NCBI GenBank assembly: GCA_963849635.1
Contig: CAWKIA010000011.1
Coordinates: 1 to 57,187 of the forward strand
Direction of reading: 5' to 3'
From: CAVRUD01 sp963849635
Lineage (GTDB): Bacteria; Chloroflexota; Chloroflexia; Thermomicrobiales; UBA6265
Length of the DNA stretch: 57,187 nucleotides
The notes below the pieces were generated by a model that saw only the letters and a list, made by a program, of their open reading frames with translations, did not search any database and was not told where the DNA came from. Below are positions 36,048-45,661 of this stretch, piece by piece. The translations under genes and the position numbers were made by a program. The number at the start of each line of letters is the position of its first letter. Positions within the stretch are counted from its first letter, which is position 1.

Positions 36048-37968
36048 CTAGAGGGCCAGGCCGGGGTCGTCGGGGGGGTTGAGGGGGTCGGATAAGAAGA
36101 AGACTTCGACGCCATCGCTCATCCCATCTCCGTCGGTATCGGGATTGGCCGGGTCGGTGCCCCAGGCGGCTTCCTGGCTGTCGGGGAGACCATCGCCATC
36201 CGAATCGGGACCGAAATCCGGGGCGCCCTCCGGGTTCAAGGTCGCGACCTCACACTTGATGGAGGCAGCCTCCGGGTAGACGTAGAACGCCGTTGCGTCT
36301 CCAGTAAGGCTGGGTCCGGTTCCGTCCTGAGCGTAGGAGCCACACGCGCCGAACCAGGCAAAGACGTCTGAGGAGCCTTCGTTGACGAGCACCACCTCGA
36401 AGGGGGCATCGATGAAGTAGTCGTACCCGGTGTCAGGAGCCAGACCGACGAAGACGACGGAGCCATTGGCGTCGGTGGTGCCGACCTTTGGGGAGACGGA
36501 CATGTCGTTGGCGTCGTAGAGGGTAACGAAGGCACCGGTCACGGGAGCGGCGACATCGCCGCAGGTGAGTTCATCCTGGACAGTGGTCCAAGGGACGAAA
36601 TCGGGTGGGCAGACCTCAACGACGATCTCGGCGGTGACGGAGCCGGATGGAGCGTCGAGATCGGCGTCTGGCCAGAATCGTTCGCGGCGGGCGAGTCGGG
36701 GTTGATGGTCTGGAAGGAGCACTCGACGGATGCGGTCTCGGCACCGACGGGAATGCCGGCCATGCCACCGACGATCCCGAGTGGTGAGCCGTCCGCCGCT
36801 GTGCCGCCGCAGGCGCCAAACCAGGTAAAGGTATTGCCGAAGCCGTCGTCGATGACGACCTCGTCGAGGGGAGCGTCGACCTCGATGAAGTAAGTCGTCG
36901 CCCCCATATCGGCGAAGTGGACGTTTCCGGCCTCATCCGTTTCACCAGTAAACTGGTCGCGCCGTCCTCTTCGGGGGTTAGGACGACGGTTGCGCCGGGA
37001 ATCGGCGCGGCGTTGTCACATTGGACCGTTCCCTGGCCGCCGGTGGGATATACGAAATCGGCGGGGCAGACGGCGAGATTGATGTCGATAGTAGGCAACG
37101 AGGCACTAGACGAGTCAGCGGGGTCGGGAAGTGGGATAGAGGGGGACTGATCGATATCGGCGGTGGGTGGCGGCGGAGAGACCTCTGCCCCAAGGGTGGC
37201 GGCGAGATACGCCGCGTCGCTCCCATCGGGTCCGGTAGACCGGACGAGGATGGGCGACGGAAAGACGGACGCTTCACCGGCGGAAACGGGGATTTGGGTG
37301 CCCTCGTGCAGGGTCACTTCGAGATCCCCGTCGATGGCATAGACGAGCAACGGCGAGTGACCGGTGACTCCGACCTCGTCTAGCGCGCTGGTCGTGGCGG
37401 TGCCATAGACAAGATCGAGATCGGACGGGCCGCCGGGGGCATCGAAGGGGTTGCTGCCGAAGATCAGGGTATCGCCACCGCCGTCGGCGGCGGCTTCGGC
37501 CGGCACCAGAGAGATGCGCAGATAACTGGCCGGGGCGCCCGTGAGCGACTCGCGAAGCTGGGAGATGTCGTCGGGGACAAAGGCGCCCTCACCCGCGCCG
37601 AGGCGGACCTGATTGCCGGCGGCATCGGTGAGGAGGATCGGGGCGCTGTCGGCATAGACGAAGCCGAGGGCCCGGTCCTGATATTCGGCGACGCCGGTTG
37701 GCTCGGCGGTGTCGCGCACAATCCGCCAGGCGACGGAAGCAGCTGGGGGCCCGGCAACGCCCTGGGCGATGACGGCATTGGTGCGGTTGGCCGGCGAGGG
37801 AGCGTCCGGATCGACGATGGCGAGCGGCGCCATGGCGCGACCCATCATCGGGATGAGGGCGAGGATGGCAGCGGCGAGCGCCAGCCAGGTGGCCCAGCGG
37901 GAATGGATGGGCACGGGACGAAGCCGGCGCATGTGGAAAGCGATCTGCCGGGCGCGCGAATGGTGCAT
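36048..37968 (-). pseudogene. Large exported protein with duplicated beta domain and calcium-binding type-3 repeats, two frameshifts
   Basis: It starts MHHSRARQIAFHMRRLRPVP, with AGGAGG upstream, and a transmembrane/signal segment (WATWLALAAAILALIPMMG). A cupin-like N-terminal region (LRLGAGEGAFVPDD, LEVTLHEGTQIPVSAGEASVF) follows. Then come two related domains: CPADFVYPTGGQGTVQCDNA...WFGACGG and CPPDFVPWTTVQDELTCGDVAA...WFGACGS. It ends with DSDGDGLPDSQEA and DTDGDGMSDGVE (thrombospondin type-3 calcium sites) and stop at 36048. Frame changes lie near 36940 and 36690. Probably cell-surface or secreted; function unknown. Confidence 0.7.
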
Positions 37969-38247
37969 GGTTGGGACCTCCTGGTCGGTTCGGTTTGCCG
38001 TAGGTGCGATGTCGTCGGGCACACGATGACCACGCCCGGGAGCCCAAAACTCTCCGTTGGGCTACGGTTGGACGATTGCGGTCACCCTGTCGACAGGTTT
38101 CAGGATAGGGAGGAGAGGCTCATGTAAATAGGGGAGATCTCCCTAACTTTTCGGCGATGTACCGGCCGCTGGATACAGTTGACGGGGCGGTGGCCGGGAC
38201 GAATACTCTGGATGCACGGGCACATCGGAGCATGAGGAGGCTGCGGC

Positions 38248-40762
38248 GTGGATGGCGACGCTCACGGTCGGACGGGAGCGGACGGTCCGCACTCCCGGGC
38301 ACTGGCGTCGATCTTCGGCCGCGAGCAGGCGGTCAAGGAGGTCAGGGCGCTCCTGAGCGATCCCAGCCACCGGCTGGTGACGCTGACCGGGCCGGCGGGG
38401 GTGGGAAAGACCCGGCTGTCCCTGGAGGTGCTGCGGGAGCCGCCGTTGGGACGCGAGCCGGTTGTCGTGTCGCTGGCTCCCATGTCCGAGATCTCGCCAG
38501 CCCTGATCGCAATCGGGCAGGCAGTCGGGGCGACGGGCGGATCGGATCGCCCCACGCTGGAGCGGATCACTGAGGTCCTGGCAAACCGGGCCGAACTCCT
38601 CGTCCTCGACAACCTGGAGCAGTTGCCGGGCCTGACGGAACCATTGGCCTGGTTGCTCGGGCGCTGCCCAGGCGTGCACATCCTGGCCACCAGCCGAATA
38701 CCCCTCCGGACCCCTCTGGAGGTGATCTACGCGGTCGAGCCGCTGCCGTTGGACGTAAGGCGGGAAGACGGGCCGTCCCGTCTCGTCGCTTGGTCCGGCC
38801 GTAGCGATGTTCGTGGAGCGGGCGCGGGAAGCGGATCCTCGGGGAACCCTGGTTGTGGAGCCGCTGACGGCGGTGGCGGAGATCTGTCGCCGGCTGGATG
38901 GATTGCCGCTGGCGATCGAGCTGGCGGCGGCGCGCTGCCGCTCCCTGGGGGTATCGGACCTGGCGGTGCGCCTGGAGCGGCGGCTACCGCTGCTGGGCGA
39001 GCGGCCGGGAGGCGACAGGCCGGAGCGGCACCGGACGCTGCGAGCGGCGATCTCCTGGAGCTACGACCTGCTTGAACCCGAGGCACAGGCGCTGCTCCGA
39101 CGGCTCGCGCTTTTTCCGGCCGGATGCCAGCTGGACGCGATCGAAACGGTCTCCGTGGCGATGGCGGGCGACGATGAGCGAGGGGTAGTCCTCGACGCGA
39201 TCGAGACGTTGGTCGATGCCAACCTCGTGCAACGCCGGATCGATGCTGATGGCCACGCCCGATACACGCTCCTGGAGACGGTGCAGGAATTTGGGCTGGA
39301 ACGCCTGGAGGAGGCGGGAGAGCGCACCGCCGGGTCCGACGCGCTCGTGACCTGGGCGCTTGAGCGGCTGGAGGGCTGGCAGCCGGCATTCTACGGACCG
39401 GGCCAGGCGAGCTGGCTGGCCGGGATGGATGCCGAACGCGAAAACTTCCGGGCGGCGATCGGCTGGACGATCGGCCGGCGGGACGTGGAGCGGGCGCTGC
39501 GGCTGATGACGCGGGCGATGTGGATGTACTGGGGGGTACGCGGGCTCCTGCGCGACGAAGGCGCAGTGCTGGACGAGGTCCTGGATCTTCTCGATAGCGT
39601 CACCTCTACGGACCCGGCGCTGGTGGCGGCCGGATGGAGCGCGTCCGCCGTGCGCCGGCACGAGCTGGGGGATGTGGCCTCGGCCCGGGAGCGATTCGAG
39701 CGGGCTCTGGCGCTCCGGCGGGAGGTCGGCGATCAGTTCGGGATCGCGAACACGCTCAACAACCTCGGCAATCTGGTCGAGGCCCAGGGTGATAACGACG
39801 AAGCCGATGGCTATTTCGCCGAGTCGATCGCGATTCGGCGGGCGATCGGCGAGCCGCGTCTGCTGACCACGGTGCTGATCAACCGGGCGGGCAACTCGAT
39901 CGAACGGGGCGATCCATCCGGGGGCCGGCCGATGGCGGAGGAGGCCCTGCAGATCGCCGAGGGGCTGGGGGATTACCGGGCCGCGGCCTACGCGCTGGTC
40001 ATGCTGGCCCGAATCGCGCTGGCGGGGGGAGACGCCGGGGCCGGTCTGGAGCACTCCCGGCAGGCGGTCGCGTTGCAACGGGCGCTCGGCGACAAGCCGG
40101 GGCTGGGTCAGGCACTGGCGATGGCGGGCCGCTCAGCGACGCGGGCCGGCGTGGTGAGTGACGCGGCGGCGCTCCTTGGCGAAGCGCTCGCGGTCCATGG
40201 CGAGATCGGCTTCCAGCGAGAGATCGCCGACGATCTGGAGGATCTGGCCGCCCTGGCAATGGGCTCAGGCGGTGGCCAATCGATGCAGACATCAGCGGTG
40301 CGATTCCTCGGCGCGGCGAGCGCGATCCGAGCGCGCATCGGTATTCCAATACCCCTTGCCGACCGGCCGTTGATGGAGGCCCTGCTGGCTGGTATCAGCA
40401 AGGCGATGCCATCCGCCGAGTTTCGGGTTGGCTGGGCTGCCGGTGAGCAGTGGACGCTGGCCGAGGCCGTCGCGGCTGGCCAGGCCGCGGCGACTGAGAT
40501 CGAGGCCGCCAGCGCCCGGCGCGAACGGCCGGCGGGCAAGACACCGAGCGCCGTCATCGATGGGAGGACGGTGCGAATCTCCCGGCGAGAGGTGGAGGTG
40601 CTGCGCCTATTGGCGGAGGGCCAGACCGACCGCGAGATCGCCGAGGCACTCTTTCTCTCGACCAAGACCGTCTCGCACCACGTTGGCCGGATCCTCGGGG
40701 ACCTCGGGGTGGCGACGCGGACGGCGGCGGCGGTGCGGGCGGTTCGTTACGGGCTGATCTAG
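38248..40762 (+). CDS. NB-ARC/TPR/LuxR-type ATPase regulator, one frameshift
   Basis: It starts GTG 38248 with GAGGAGG 7 bp upstream. The ATPase has IFGREQAVKEVRALL, Walker A LTGPAGVGKTRLSLE (about residue 48), LLVLDNLEQL and ILATSRIPL. After a frameshift near 38770-38790 it continues MFVERAREADP, RRLDGLPLAIELAAARCRSL, LETVQEFGLERLEE, TPR repeats and a C-terminal LuxR HTH (ISRREVEVLRLLAEGQTDRE, LSTKTVSHHVGRILGDLGV). It binds ATP and DNA; the ligand is unknown. Unlike the TIR genes it ends in an HTH. It is divergent from the exoprotein gene. Confidence 0.83.
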
Positions 40763-40788
40763 GACGGCGCCACCTGACCGTGGAGATG

Positions 40789-41208
40789 CTACTCCGATTC
40801 GAGCTGGACGGAGGGAGCGTTGACGATGGCTGCCCACTGGCCGTCGCGCTGTGCGTACACCTGGAGCCAGGAGCACCGATAGGCGATCTCGCGTTCGGAC
40901 CCATCCGGCTGCGTCTGGACCGCTCTGGCCCGGACCTCACCGAGGAGCCAGGCCATCGTGCCGTCGGACGAGACCTCGACCCGCGGCGGGGTGACGTCAT
41001 CCCAGGCGAGGTAGCGTGTGCCGGCGAGCTGGTCGGCGATCCGCTTGCGTTCGTCGTCGATCGTGCGGACGACGACCGTGCCGCCGCGGAGATCGTCCCA
41101 TTGTGGCCCGTATTGGGCGAGGAGCTTAGTCACGTCCCCGTCGAGGTGGCCCCGGCGGGTGGTCTCGTACAGGTGGAGGATTGCCGCTTTATCTCGTTCG
41201 ACGTCCAT
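40789..41208 (-). CDS. NTF2/SnoaL-like protein
   Basis: 139 residues from MDVERDKAAILHLYETTRRG. The helical N-terminus and curved sheet (LLAQYGPQWDDLRGGTVVVR, MAWLLGEVRARAV, YRCSWLQVYAQRDGQWAAIV) fit the SnoaL/nuclear-transport-factor-2 fold, here the DUF4440-type. The fold is reused for many enzymes and binding proteins. The gene is convergent with the LuxR-type regulator, 26 bp apart. Confidence 0.72.
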   Translation of the reverse strand: MDVERDKAAILHLYETTRRGHLDGDVTKLLAQYGPQWDDLRGGTVVVRTIDDERKRIADQLAGTRYLAWDDVTPPRVEVSSDGTMAWLLGEVRARAVQTQPDGSEREIAYRCSWLQVYAQRDGQWAAIVNAPSVQLESE

Positions 41209-41290
41209 GGCGATTCTGACCCTCGTGCGCTGCTTTTGAGCAGAATTCCCGCGAAGCGCTTTCCCCGAGCCTTCGGCACAGGACGACTTG

Positions 41291-41857
41291 TCAGCCGGTG
41301 CTGCGCTCGCGCTGGACCTCGTACTCAGCATTCGTAATGGCGTAGTGGTGCCGGTGGCCCCAATTGCCCTCGAAGTCGGCGCCGTACTCCGTCTTCTCGC
41401 GCCGCATGCCGGCCTTCTCCATCACGCGCGCCGATGCCTCATTCGCGACATTGCACGTCGCACGGAGACGCGGAGCGCCGCGCGTATCGAACTCGTAGGC
41501 AAGCACGGCCAGCAGGGCCTCGGTCATGTACCCCTGGTTCCAGTGGGCGCGGTCAATCAGGTACCCAAATACGCGCTCGCCGGGAACCAGCGCGGGGTCA
41601 GCTGTGCCGATTGCGAACCAACCGATCGCGTCCCCAGCGTCTTTGCGGGCAATTGCCCATTGGATCTCATCGTCACCGGGCTGCTGCGCGTTATCGAGAC
41701 ACGAGGTGAACCACCCGCTGCGCTGCTCCGCCGTCCATCTCGCAAAGTGCATGAACCGAGTCGCTTCGGCATCGGACAGCATCGCGACGAAAGCGTCCCA
41801 GTCACCGGGAGCGAAAGGCCGGAGAACGAGTCGCTGAGTTTCAAGAAGCGGCGTCAT
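41291..41857 (-). CDS. RimJ/RimL-type GNAT acetyltransferase
   Basis: 188 residues: METQRLVLRPF-type start (TPLLETQRLVLRPFAPGDWDAF), WAIARKDAGDAIGWFAIG, VFGYLIDRAHWNQGYMTEAL (motif A with N-Q-G-Y-M-T-E-A), LRATCNVANEASARVMEKAGM (motif B). These are the landmarks of the RimJ-like ribosomal-protein/small-molecule acetyltransferases. Intact frame. Confidence 0.88.
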   Translation of the reverse strand: MTPLLETQRLVLRPFAPGDWDAFVAMLSDAEATRFMHFARWTAEQRSGWFTSCLDNAQQPGDDEIQWAIARKDAGDAIGWFAIGTADPALVPGERVFGYLIDRAHWNQGYMTEALLAVLAYEFDTRGAPRLRATCNVANEASARVMEKAGMRREKTEYGADFEGNWGHRHHYAITNAEYEVQRERSTG

Positions 41858-42027
41858 TCCGCCTTCTTTCAGGCACGTACGGCCGGGACGGGGATGGCTC
41901 CTATGCTACCGCTCACAGACCTGACGGACATGATACGTGCTTGGGAGATCCGCACGGCATCGCCAGCGCCGAACACCAGTTTCGGATAGGGCATCTTTGC
42001 AAAGCCATCGCTGGGGCTGAGGACCCG

Positions 42028-42221
42028 GGGTTGATGGAGGTTGAGGAATTGACGGGGCATTCTTGGCGTCCCCCTGCCGCGCCGCCGAGGGGTCGCGAGC
42101 CGGCTTGAGCCGGCTTCCGTCCCAGAGGTAGCCCGGGGTCTTTCAGCCCCGGGCGGCCCCGAGACGGCGTGTCTGCTCCCGCCCCAAACCCACCGCCTAA
42201 TTTTTCAACCTCCATCAACCC
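42028..42221. mobile_element. MITE-like 194-bp element with 23-bp inverted ends
   Basis: Left end GGGTTGATGGAGGTTGA plus GGAATT (42028-42050) and right end AATTTT plus CAACCTCCATCAACCC (42199-42221) match at 21 of 23 positions, 17 of them continuous at the tips. Inside is an 8-bp-stem hairpin (GCCCGGGG/CCCCGGGC at 42131-42154) and a doubled GAGCCGGCTT. There is no coding capacity. No clear target duplication is visible, so mobility is inferred from the ends only. Confidence 0.65.
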
Positions 42222-42419
42222 AGGGGACTCACCGCCGAGTGAGCGGTTGTGATAGGCGCTCTACATGGGCAGGTAGTTCTGGGCCGCCGGTAGCCAGAGC
42301 ACATGCCACATGTCACGACGGTAGATCCTTCTCTTGATCGCGTTACCTGTAGGCGCTCTCGGCGTTCAAAGAGATAGGAGGAGGTCACCGGCAGCGAGGG
42401 CGGGAGGCGGCGCGTGGGT

Positions 42420-42905
42420 ATGACCGTGGCGATCGAGAGGATCCCGGAAGACGTTGATGCGGATTCCGCGCTCGTCGCGGCCGCACAGGCGGTCTTCGCC
42501 CGGGCGTGGGCGGCCTTGCCGATATACCGGGATCGCTCGTTCCGGGCCTGGCTCTTCCGGATCGCCCACAACGAGGTCGCGGACCACTATCGCCGCATGG
42601 GTCGCCGTCCCCAGGCCCCGCTTGAGGCGGCGGCTGAGGTGCCGGCACCGGGACCGACCCTGGAAGAGCTCTCCGAGGCGGCCGACCAGAGGGCAGCCAT
42701 CGACCGCCTGCTCGCTCGCCTGCCCGAAAGCCAGCGACGCGTGATCGAGCTGCGGCTGGCGGGCCTCGACGGGGCGGAGATCGCGTTCGCCCTGGGGCGC
42801 TCGCGGGAGTCGGTCAAGATGCTCCAGTTCCGCGCCGCCCGCAACCTGCGCTCCTGGCGGGTCGAACTCAACGACATGGAGGACGCCCATGGACGCTGGC
42901 GACCG
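42420..42905 (+). CDS. ECF-type RNA polymerase sigma factor, with apparent internal deletion
   Basis: It reads MTVAIERIPEDVDADSALVA, then AAQAVFARAWAALPIYRDRS, FRAWLFRIAHNEVADHYRRM (region 2.3/2.4 promoter -10 recognition), a linker, LPESQRRVIELRLAGLDGAE and IAFALGRSRESVKMLQFRAA (sigma4 HTH). Between AAQ and AVFARAW about 35 residues carrying region 2.1/2.2 of ordinary ECF factors are absent, in frame. The C-terminal stop is also unclear: the frame runs on to 43421 through the next gene, so a small indel near 42880-42905 is likely. GTG 42414 is an alternative start. The following gene starts with overlap, as usual for sigma/anti-sigma pairs. Confidence 0.7.
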
Positions 42906-44205
42906 CGCCCAGGCAGATGCCCTGGACAGGGTTTGGGAGGCGCTCGCCGACCGGCCGGCCGAACCGGTCCGCCCAGGCGAACTCGACCCGCACGACGCGG
43001 CGCTACCGGCCCGCCTGATGGAGATGGAACGGCTGGCCATGCACCGGTCCGCGCCGGTTCCCCAGTGGGCTTCAGTGCGGGATCAGGTACAGCGAGGAAC
43101 CGCGCCGGGGCCGTGGGCTGCCCTCCGCGGCCTCTGGCCATTCGCGACCGGTGGTCGTCCACCCTCACGGTCTGCGCGTGGAGGGCGCTGGTGGCCGGCG
43201 CTGGAGCTGGCGATGGGTTTGGCCGTGATCGTGGTGCTCCTGGGGATCGTCTACGGCTGGAACCCGGGGCAAATTGGAGATGGTGGGTCCCCGACGCACC
43301 CTGCGTTCGGTGCCGCGCCGGCCGGAGTGGGATCGATAGAGGAGACGTCGACGCCAACACTACCGGGTGCCGAACCCACGGTCACGGCAAGCCTGAATGC
43401 GGCCCCGACTCCAACCGCTAATCCGACGACTGCCGATTCCTTCGACGCGGACGGTGACGGCTTCATGACTTCGGATGAACTCGCGACGGCAGTGGCGGCG
43501 ACGATCCCGAGGTTCACCTGGCCGCCGGACTATCAGGTATCAACCGAATTGGTCATGGGCCCGGTGTACGCCAACTCGGAATCACGAACCGGTCGGTTCG
43601 AGATGCCATTTGAACTCTCCATGCTGGGGACCTACCACACGTGCGCTTGGGAACGAACCTGGCTCGACGCCCGGGAGTCCGGTGACGAGGAACTTGCAGC
43701 CGAAGCGCTCGCAATAATGACCCAAATCATCCCGTATAACCCGAACTACGCTCCAGACCTCGCCGCGCACATGATCGAGATAGCACGCCGCGCCGCCGCT
43801 GGCGACCCGTCCTTAGTGATCCAATACGTTGAAAACAACTGCGACATGGAATTCCTTACCCCAGAGGCTGGCACTGGTTCGCCGGTCGAAATCTCCGCCC
43901 CAGGTATCTCCTGGAACCCCAACGAGCTGACCGTGGCCCAGGGTGAGATAATCCGGCTGATCAACGACGGTTCCGGCGGCCCGCATAACTTCATCATCGA
44001 GGGCTACAACGACCACGCCCCGGTCGACAAGCCCCCTGGCAGCCAGACCGACTGGACGGTGCCGTCCGACCTGCCGCCGGGGACCTACACCTACGTCTGC
44101 ACGATCCCCGGCCACCGCGCCCTGATGGAGGGCACCATCACGATCCTGCCGGCGGATACCGGCGGCGGGCTCTCCGCACCGACCCCGACAGCAACGTTGC
44201 CCTGA
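42889..44205 (+). CDS. Membrane-anchored cupredoxin with anti-sigma-like N-terminus
   Basis: 438 residues, intact, starting within the end of the sigma gene (GGAGG upstream). An N-terminal cytosolic stretch of about 100 residues is followed by one transmembrane helix (ALELAMGLAVIVVLLGIVYGW, about 104-124) and a Pro/Thr linker. An EF-hand-like loop DADGDGFMTSDE lies near residue 185. A middle domain of unknown type with CAWERTW precedes a C-terminal cupredoxin (about 333-423). The type-1 copper ligands are His366, Cys404, His409 and Met413, with azurin-like C-x4-H-x3-M spacing. Topology places copper outside. Position behind the sigma gene suggests anti-sigma function; that is inferred. Confidence 0.8.
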   Translation: MDAGDRAQADALDRVWEALADRPAEPVRPGELDPHDAALPARLMEMERLAMHRSAPVPQWASVRDQVQRGTAPGPWAALRGLWPFATGGRPPSRSARGGRWWPALELAMGLAVIVVLLGIVYGWNPGQIGDGGSPTHPAFGAAPAGVGSIEETSTPTLPGAEPTVTASLNAAPTPTANPTTADSFDADGDGFMTSDELATAVAATIPRFTWPPDYQVSTELVMGPVYANSESRTGRFEMPFELSMLGTYHTCAWERTWLDARESGDEELAAEALAIMTQIIPYNPNYAPDLAAHMIEIARRAAAGDPSLVIQYVENNCDMEFLTPEAGTGSPVEISAPGISWNPNELTVAQGEIIRLINDGSGGPHNFIIEGYNDHAPVDKPPGSQTDWTVPSDLPPGTYTYVCTIPGHRALMEGTITILPADTGGGLSAPTPTATLP

Positions 44206-44219
44206 TACCCAGTGATCTC

Positions 44220-44249
44220 GGCGCCGTCTCCTCGGGTGGAGAGGGCGCC
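44220..44249 (+). terminator. Hairpin after cupredoxin gene
   Basis: GGCGCC-G-TCTCC and GGAGA-G-GGCGCC pair with one G-G mismatch and loop TCGGGT. It is located 15 bp behind the stop at 44205, with no T run. Confidence 0.55.
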
Positions 44250-44356
44250 TCGTCCGGTCGAGGCAGACCGGCGTGTCTGCCCGGACCAATCGCACCCGGC
44301 CGGCGAGGCTGAGACCGGGGTGATCCGAAGCAGACGCCGGCCTGTGCCGCTAGCCG

Positions 44357-44932
44357 CTAACCGATTGCGTAGGTCAGCGCGACGCGCCCATCTTGACGCT
44401 GCTGGACTTCCCGTAGTTCGAGCCCACGACGGTGGTCCGCCGTCGCAAAGAGCGCCTGTCCTTCGCCGGCGATCAGTGGGTAGGCGATCAGCCGGAGCTC
44501 ATCGACCAGGCCGGCGTCGATCAGGCTCGCCGTCGTCCGACCACCGCCAACGAGATAGATGTCCTTGCCGGGTTGTTGCTTGAGCGCGGCGATGTCCTCA
44601 AGTCCGCGAAGGAAACTCGTGTTTGGCCAGAGGGTCGAGGTCAGGGTGCTCGACAGCACGTAGTGCGGGATCTGGGCGGAGAAGCGGGCCCACTCGAGCT
44701 CGGCCGGCGTCGGCGCGGCGCCGGTCACCCAGGCGGGCGTGTCCGGCTCGTTCCGGAGGGCAGTCCAATACTGCTCGTAGCCGGGGTACATCCCTGCCCC
44801 AAGCAGACAGGCGTCGATCCGCGGCATCAGGCCGTAGTCCTCCGACCACGCATCGACCCAATCGGCGATGCCCTCGGGGTTTCCGAACTTCCCGTCGATA
44901 GAGATCTTCATCCCGGCGATCAGCTTGCGCAT
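44357..44932 (-). CDS. Dihydrofolate reductase/RibD C-terminal-family protein
   Basis: 191 residues: MRKLIAGMKISIDGKFGNPEG is strand 1 and loop; DACLLGAGMYPGYEQYW, the catalytic-site-flanking strand; YVLSSTLTSTLWPNTSF; DIYLVGGGRTTASLIDAGLVDELRLIAYPLIAGEGQALF (the GG-G nucleotide loop). These are typical of the DHFR-like reductases encoded next to HxlR regulators. It is probably an NADPH-dependent reductase; the substrate is unknown. Divergent from hxlR with 87 bp between and two palindromic sites there. Confidence 0.88.
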   Translation of the reverse strand: MRKLIAGMKISIDGKFGNPEGIADWVDAWSEDYGLMPRIDACLLGAGMYPGYEQYWTALRNEPDTPAWVTGAAPTPAELEWARFSAQIPHYVLSSTLTSTLWPNTSFLRGLEDIAALKQQPGKDIYLVGGGRTTASLIDAGLVDELRLIAYPLIAGEGQALFATADHRRGLELREVQQRQDGRVALTYAIG

Positions 44933-44947
44933 GGAATCCTCTCAATC

Positions 44948-44964
44948 GCTTGCATGATGCAAGC
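44948..44964. promoter_or_regulatory. HxlR operator 1 (perfect palindrome)
   Basis: GCTTGCATGATGCAAGC is a perfect 17-bp palindrome in the 87-bp gap between the divergent reductase and HxlR genes, 15 bp ahead of the reductase start. A second related site lies 36 bp away (centre to centre). Confidence 0.7.
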
Positions 44965-44984
44965 ACGAGTGGACAGTGTGCCTG

Positions 44985-44999
44985 CTTGCTTGATGCAAG
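44985..44999. promoter_or_regulatory. HxlR operator 2 overlapping the hxlR promoter
   Basis: CTTGCTTGATGCAAG is an imperfect copy of operator 1. It overlaps a possible -35 (TTGCTT, 44986-44991), with -10 TATTAT at 45008-45013 after 16 bp. This would place the transcription start at or close to the ATG at 45020, suggesting a leaderless mRNA and autoregulation. Confidence 0.6.
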
Positions 45000-45019
45000 T
45001 CAAGTGCTATTATGTCCAT

Positions 45020-45454
45020 ATGCTTGGACGCCTCTATGAGAATCAGGATTGCTCCGCCGCCCGGGCGCTGGAAGTGGTCGGGGAACGCTGGAGCCTACTC
45101 ATCCTGCGCGACGCGATGTTCCGCCGCTACACCCGCTTCTCGCAGTTCCAGAAGAGCTTGGGACTCGCCACGAACATCCTGGCCAAGCGCCTGGAGGGGT
45201 TTGTCGAGAGCGGCCTCATGGAGCGCCGGCGGCCGCAAGCCCCCGGCCAGCAGGCAGAATACCTGCTCACCGAAAAGGGACTGGAGCTGAAGCCGGTCAT
45301 CATCGCCCTGACCGAATGGGGCGACAAATGGGTGCAGCCCGGCCCGGTCGTCTTCCAGAACAGGGCCGACGGCCAGCCCGTCGAGCTGCAACTGCGGGGC
45401 GCCGGCGACGACGCTCAGGTCGCCGGCGCCGACGTTGTCGCCCGGCGACGCTGA
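45020..45454 (+). CDS. HxlR-family winged-helix regulator
   Basis: 144 residues: NQDCSAARALEVVGERWSLL is the family signature (conserved N-terminal Cys, GERWS-x-LILRD), YTRFSQFQKSLGLATNILAK is the recognition region, RLEGFVESGLMERR the wing, YLLTEKGLELKPVIIALTEWGDKW the dimer helix. HxlR proteins often sense reactive aldehydes or thiol oxidation through the N-terminal Cys (Cys11 here). The probable target is the divergent reductase. The last 60 codons reappear as a fragment at 50142. Confidence 0.92.
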   Translation: MLGRLYENQDCSAARALEVVGERWSLLILRDAMFRRYTRFSQFQKSLGLATNILAKRLEGFVESGLMERRRPQAPGQQAEYLLTEKGLELKPVIIALTEWGDKWVQPGPVVFQNRADGQPVELQLRGAGDDAQVAGADVVARRR

Positions 45455-45661
45455 ACCGTCTTATCAAGCGCTCCGAGAGGCATCGACGAAAAGACCGCTC
45501 TCCGCCCGAAGCCGATCCTCCAACCGAGACTAGACCATCAGCCACCGGCGCCGTGCGCCCGGCCCGCGCTCCGGGCAATGCGGCGTTGACGGGCGAGACA
45601 AGATACGATGGCCCCCTACCGCTCCATACCAGTTGCGATCTTCACAGGAGAGGGTCAGGCC

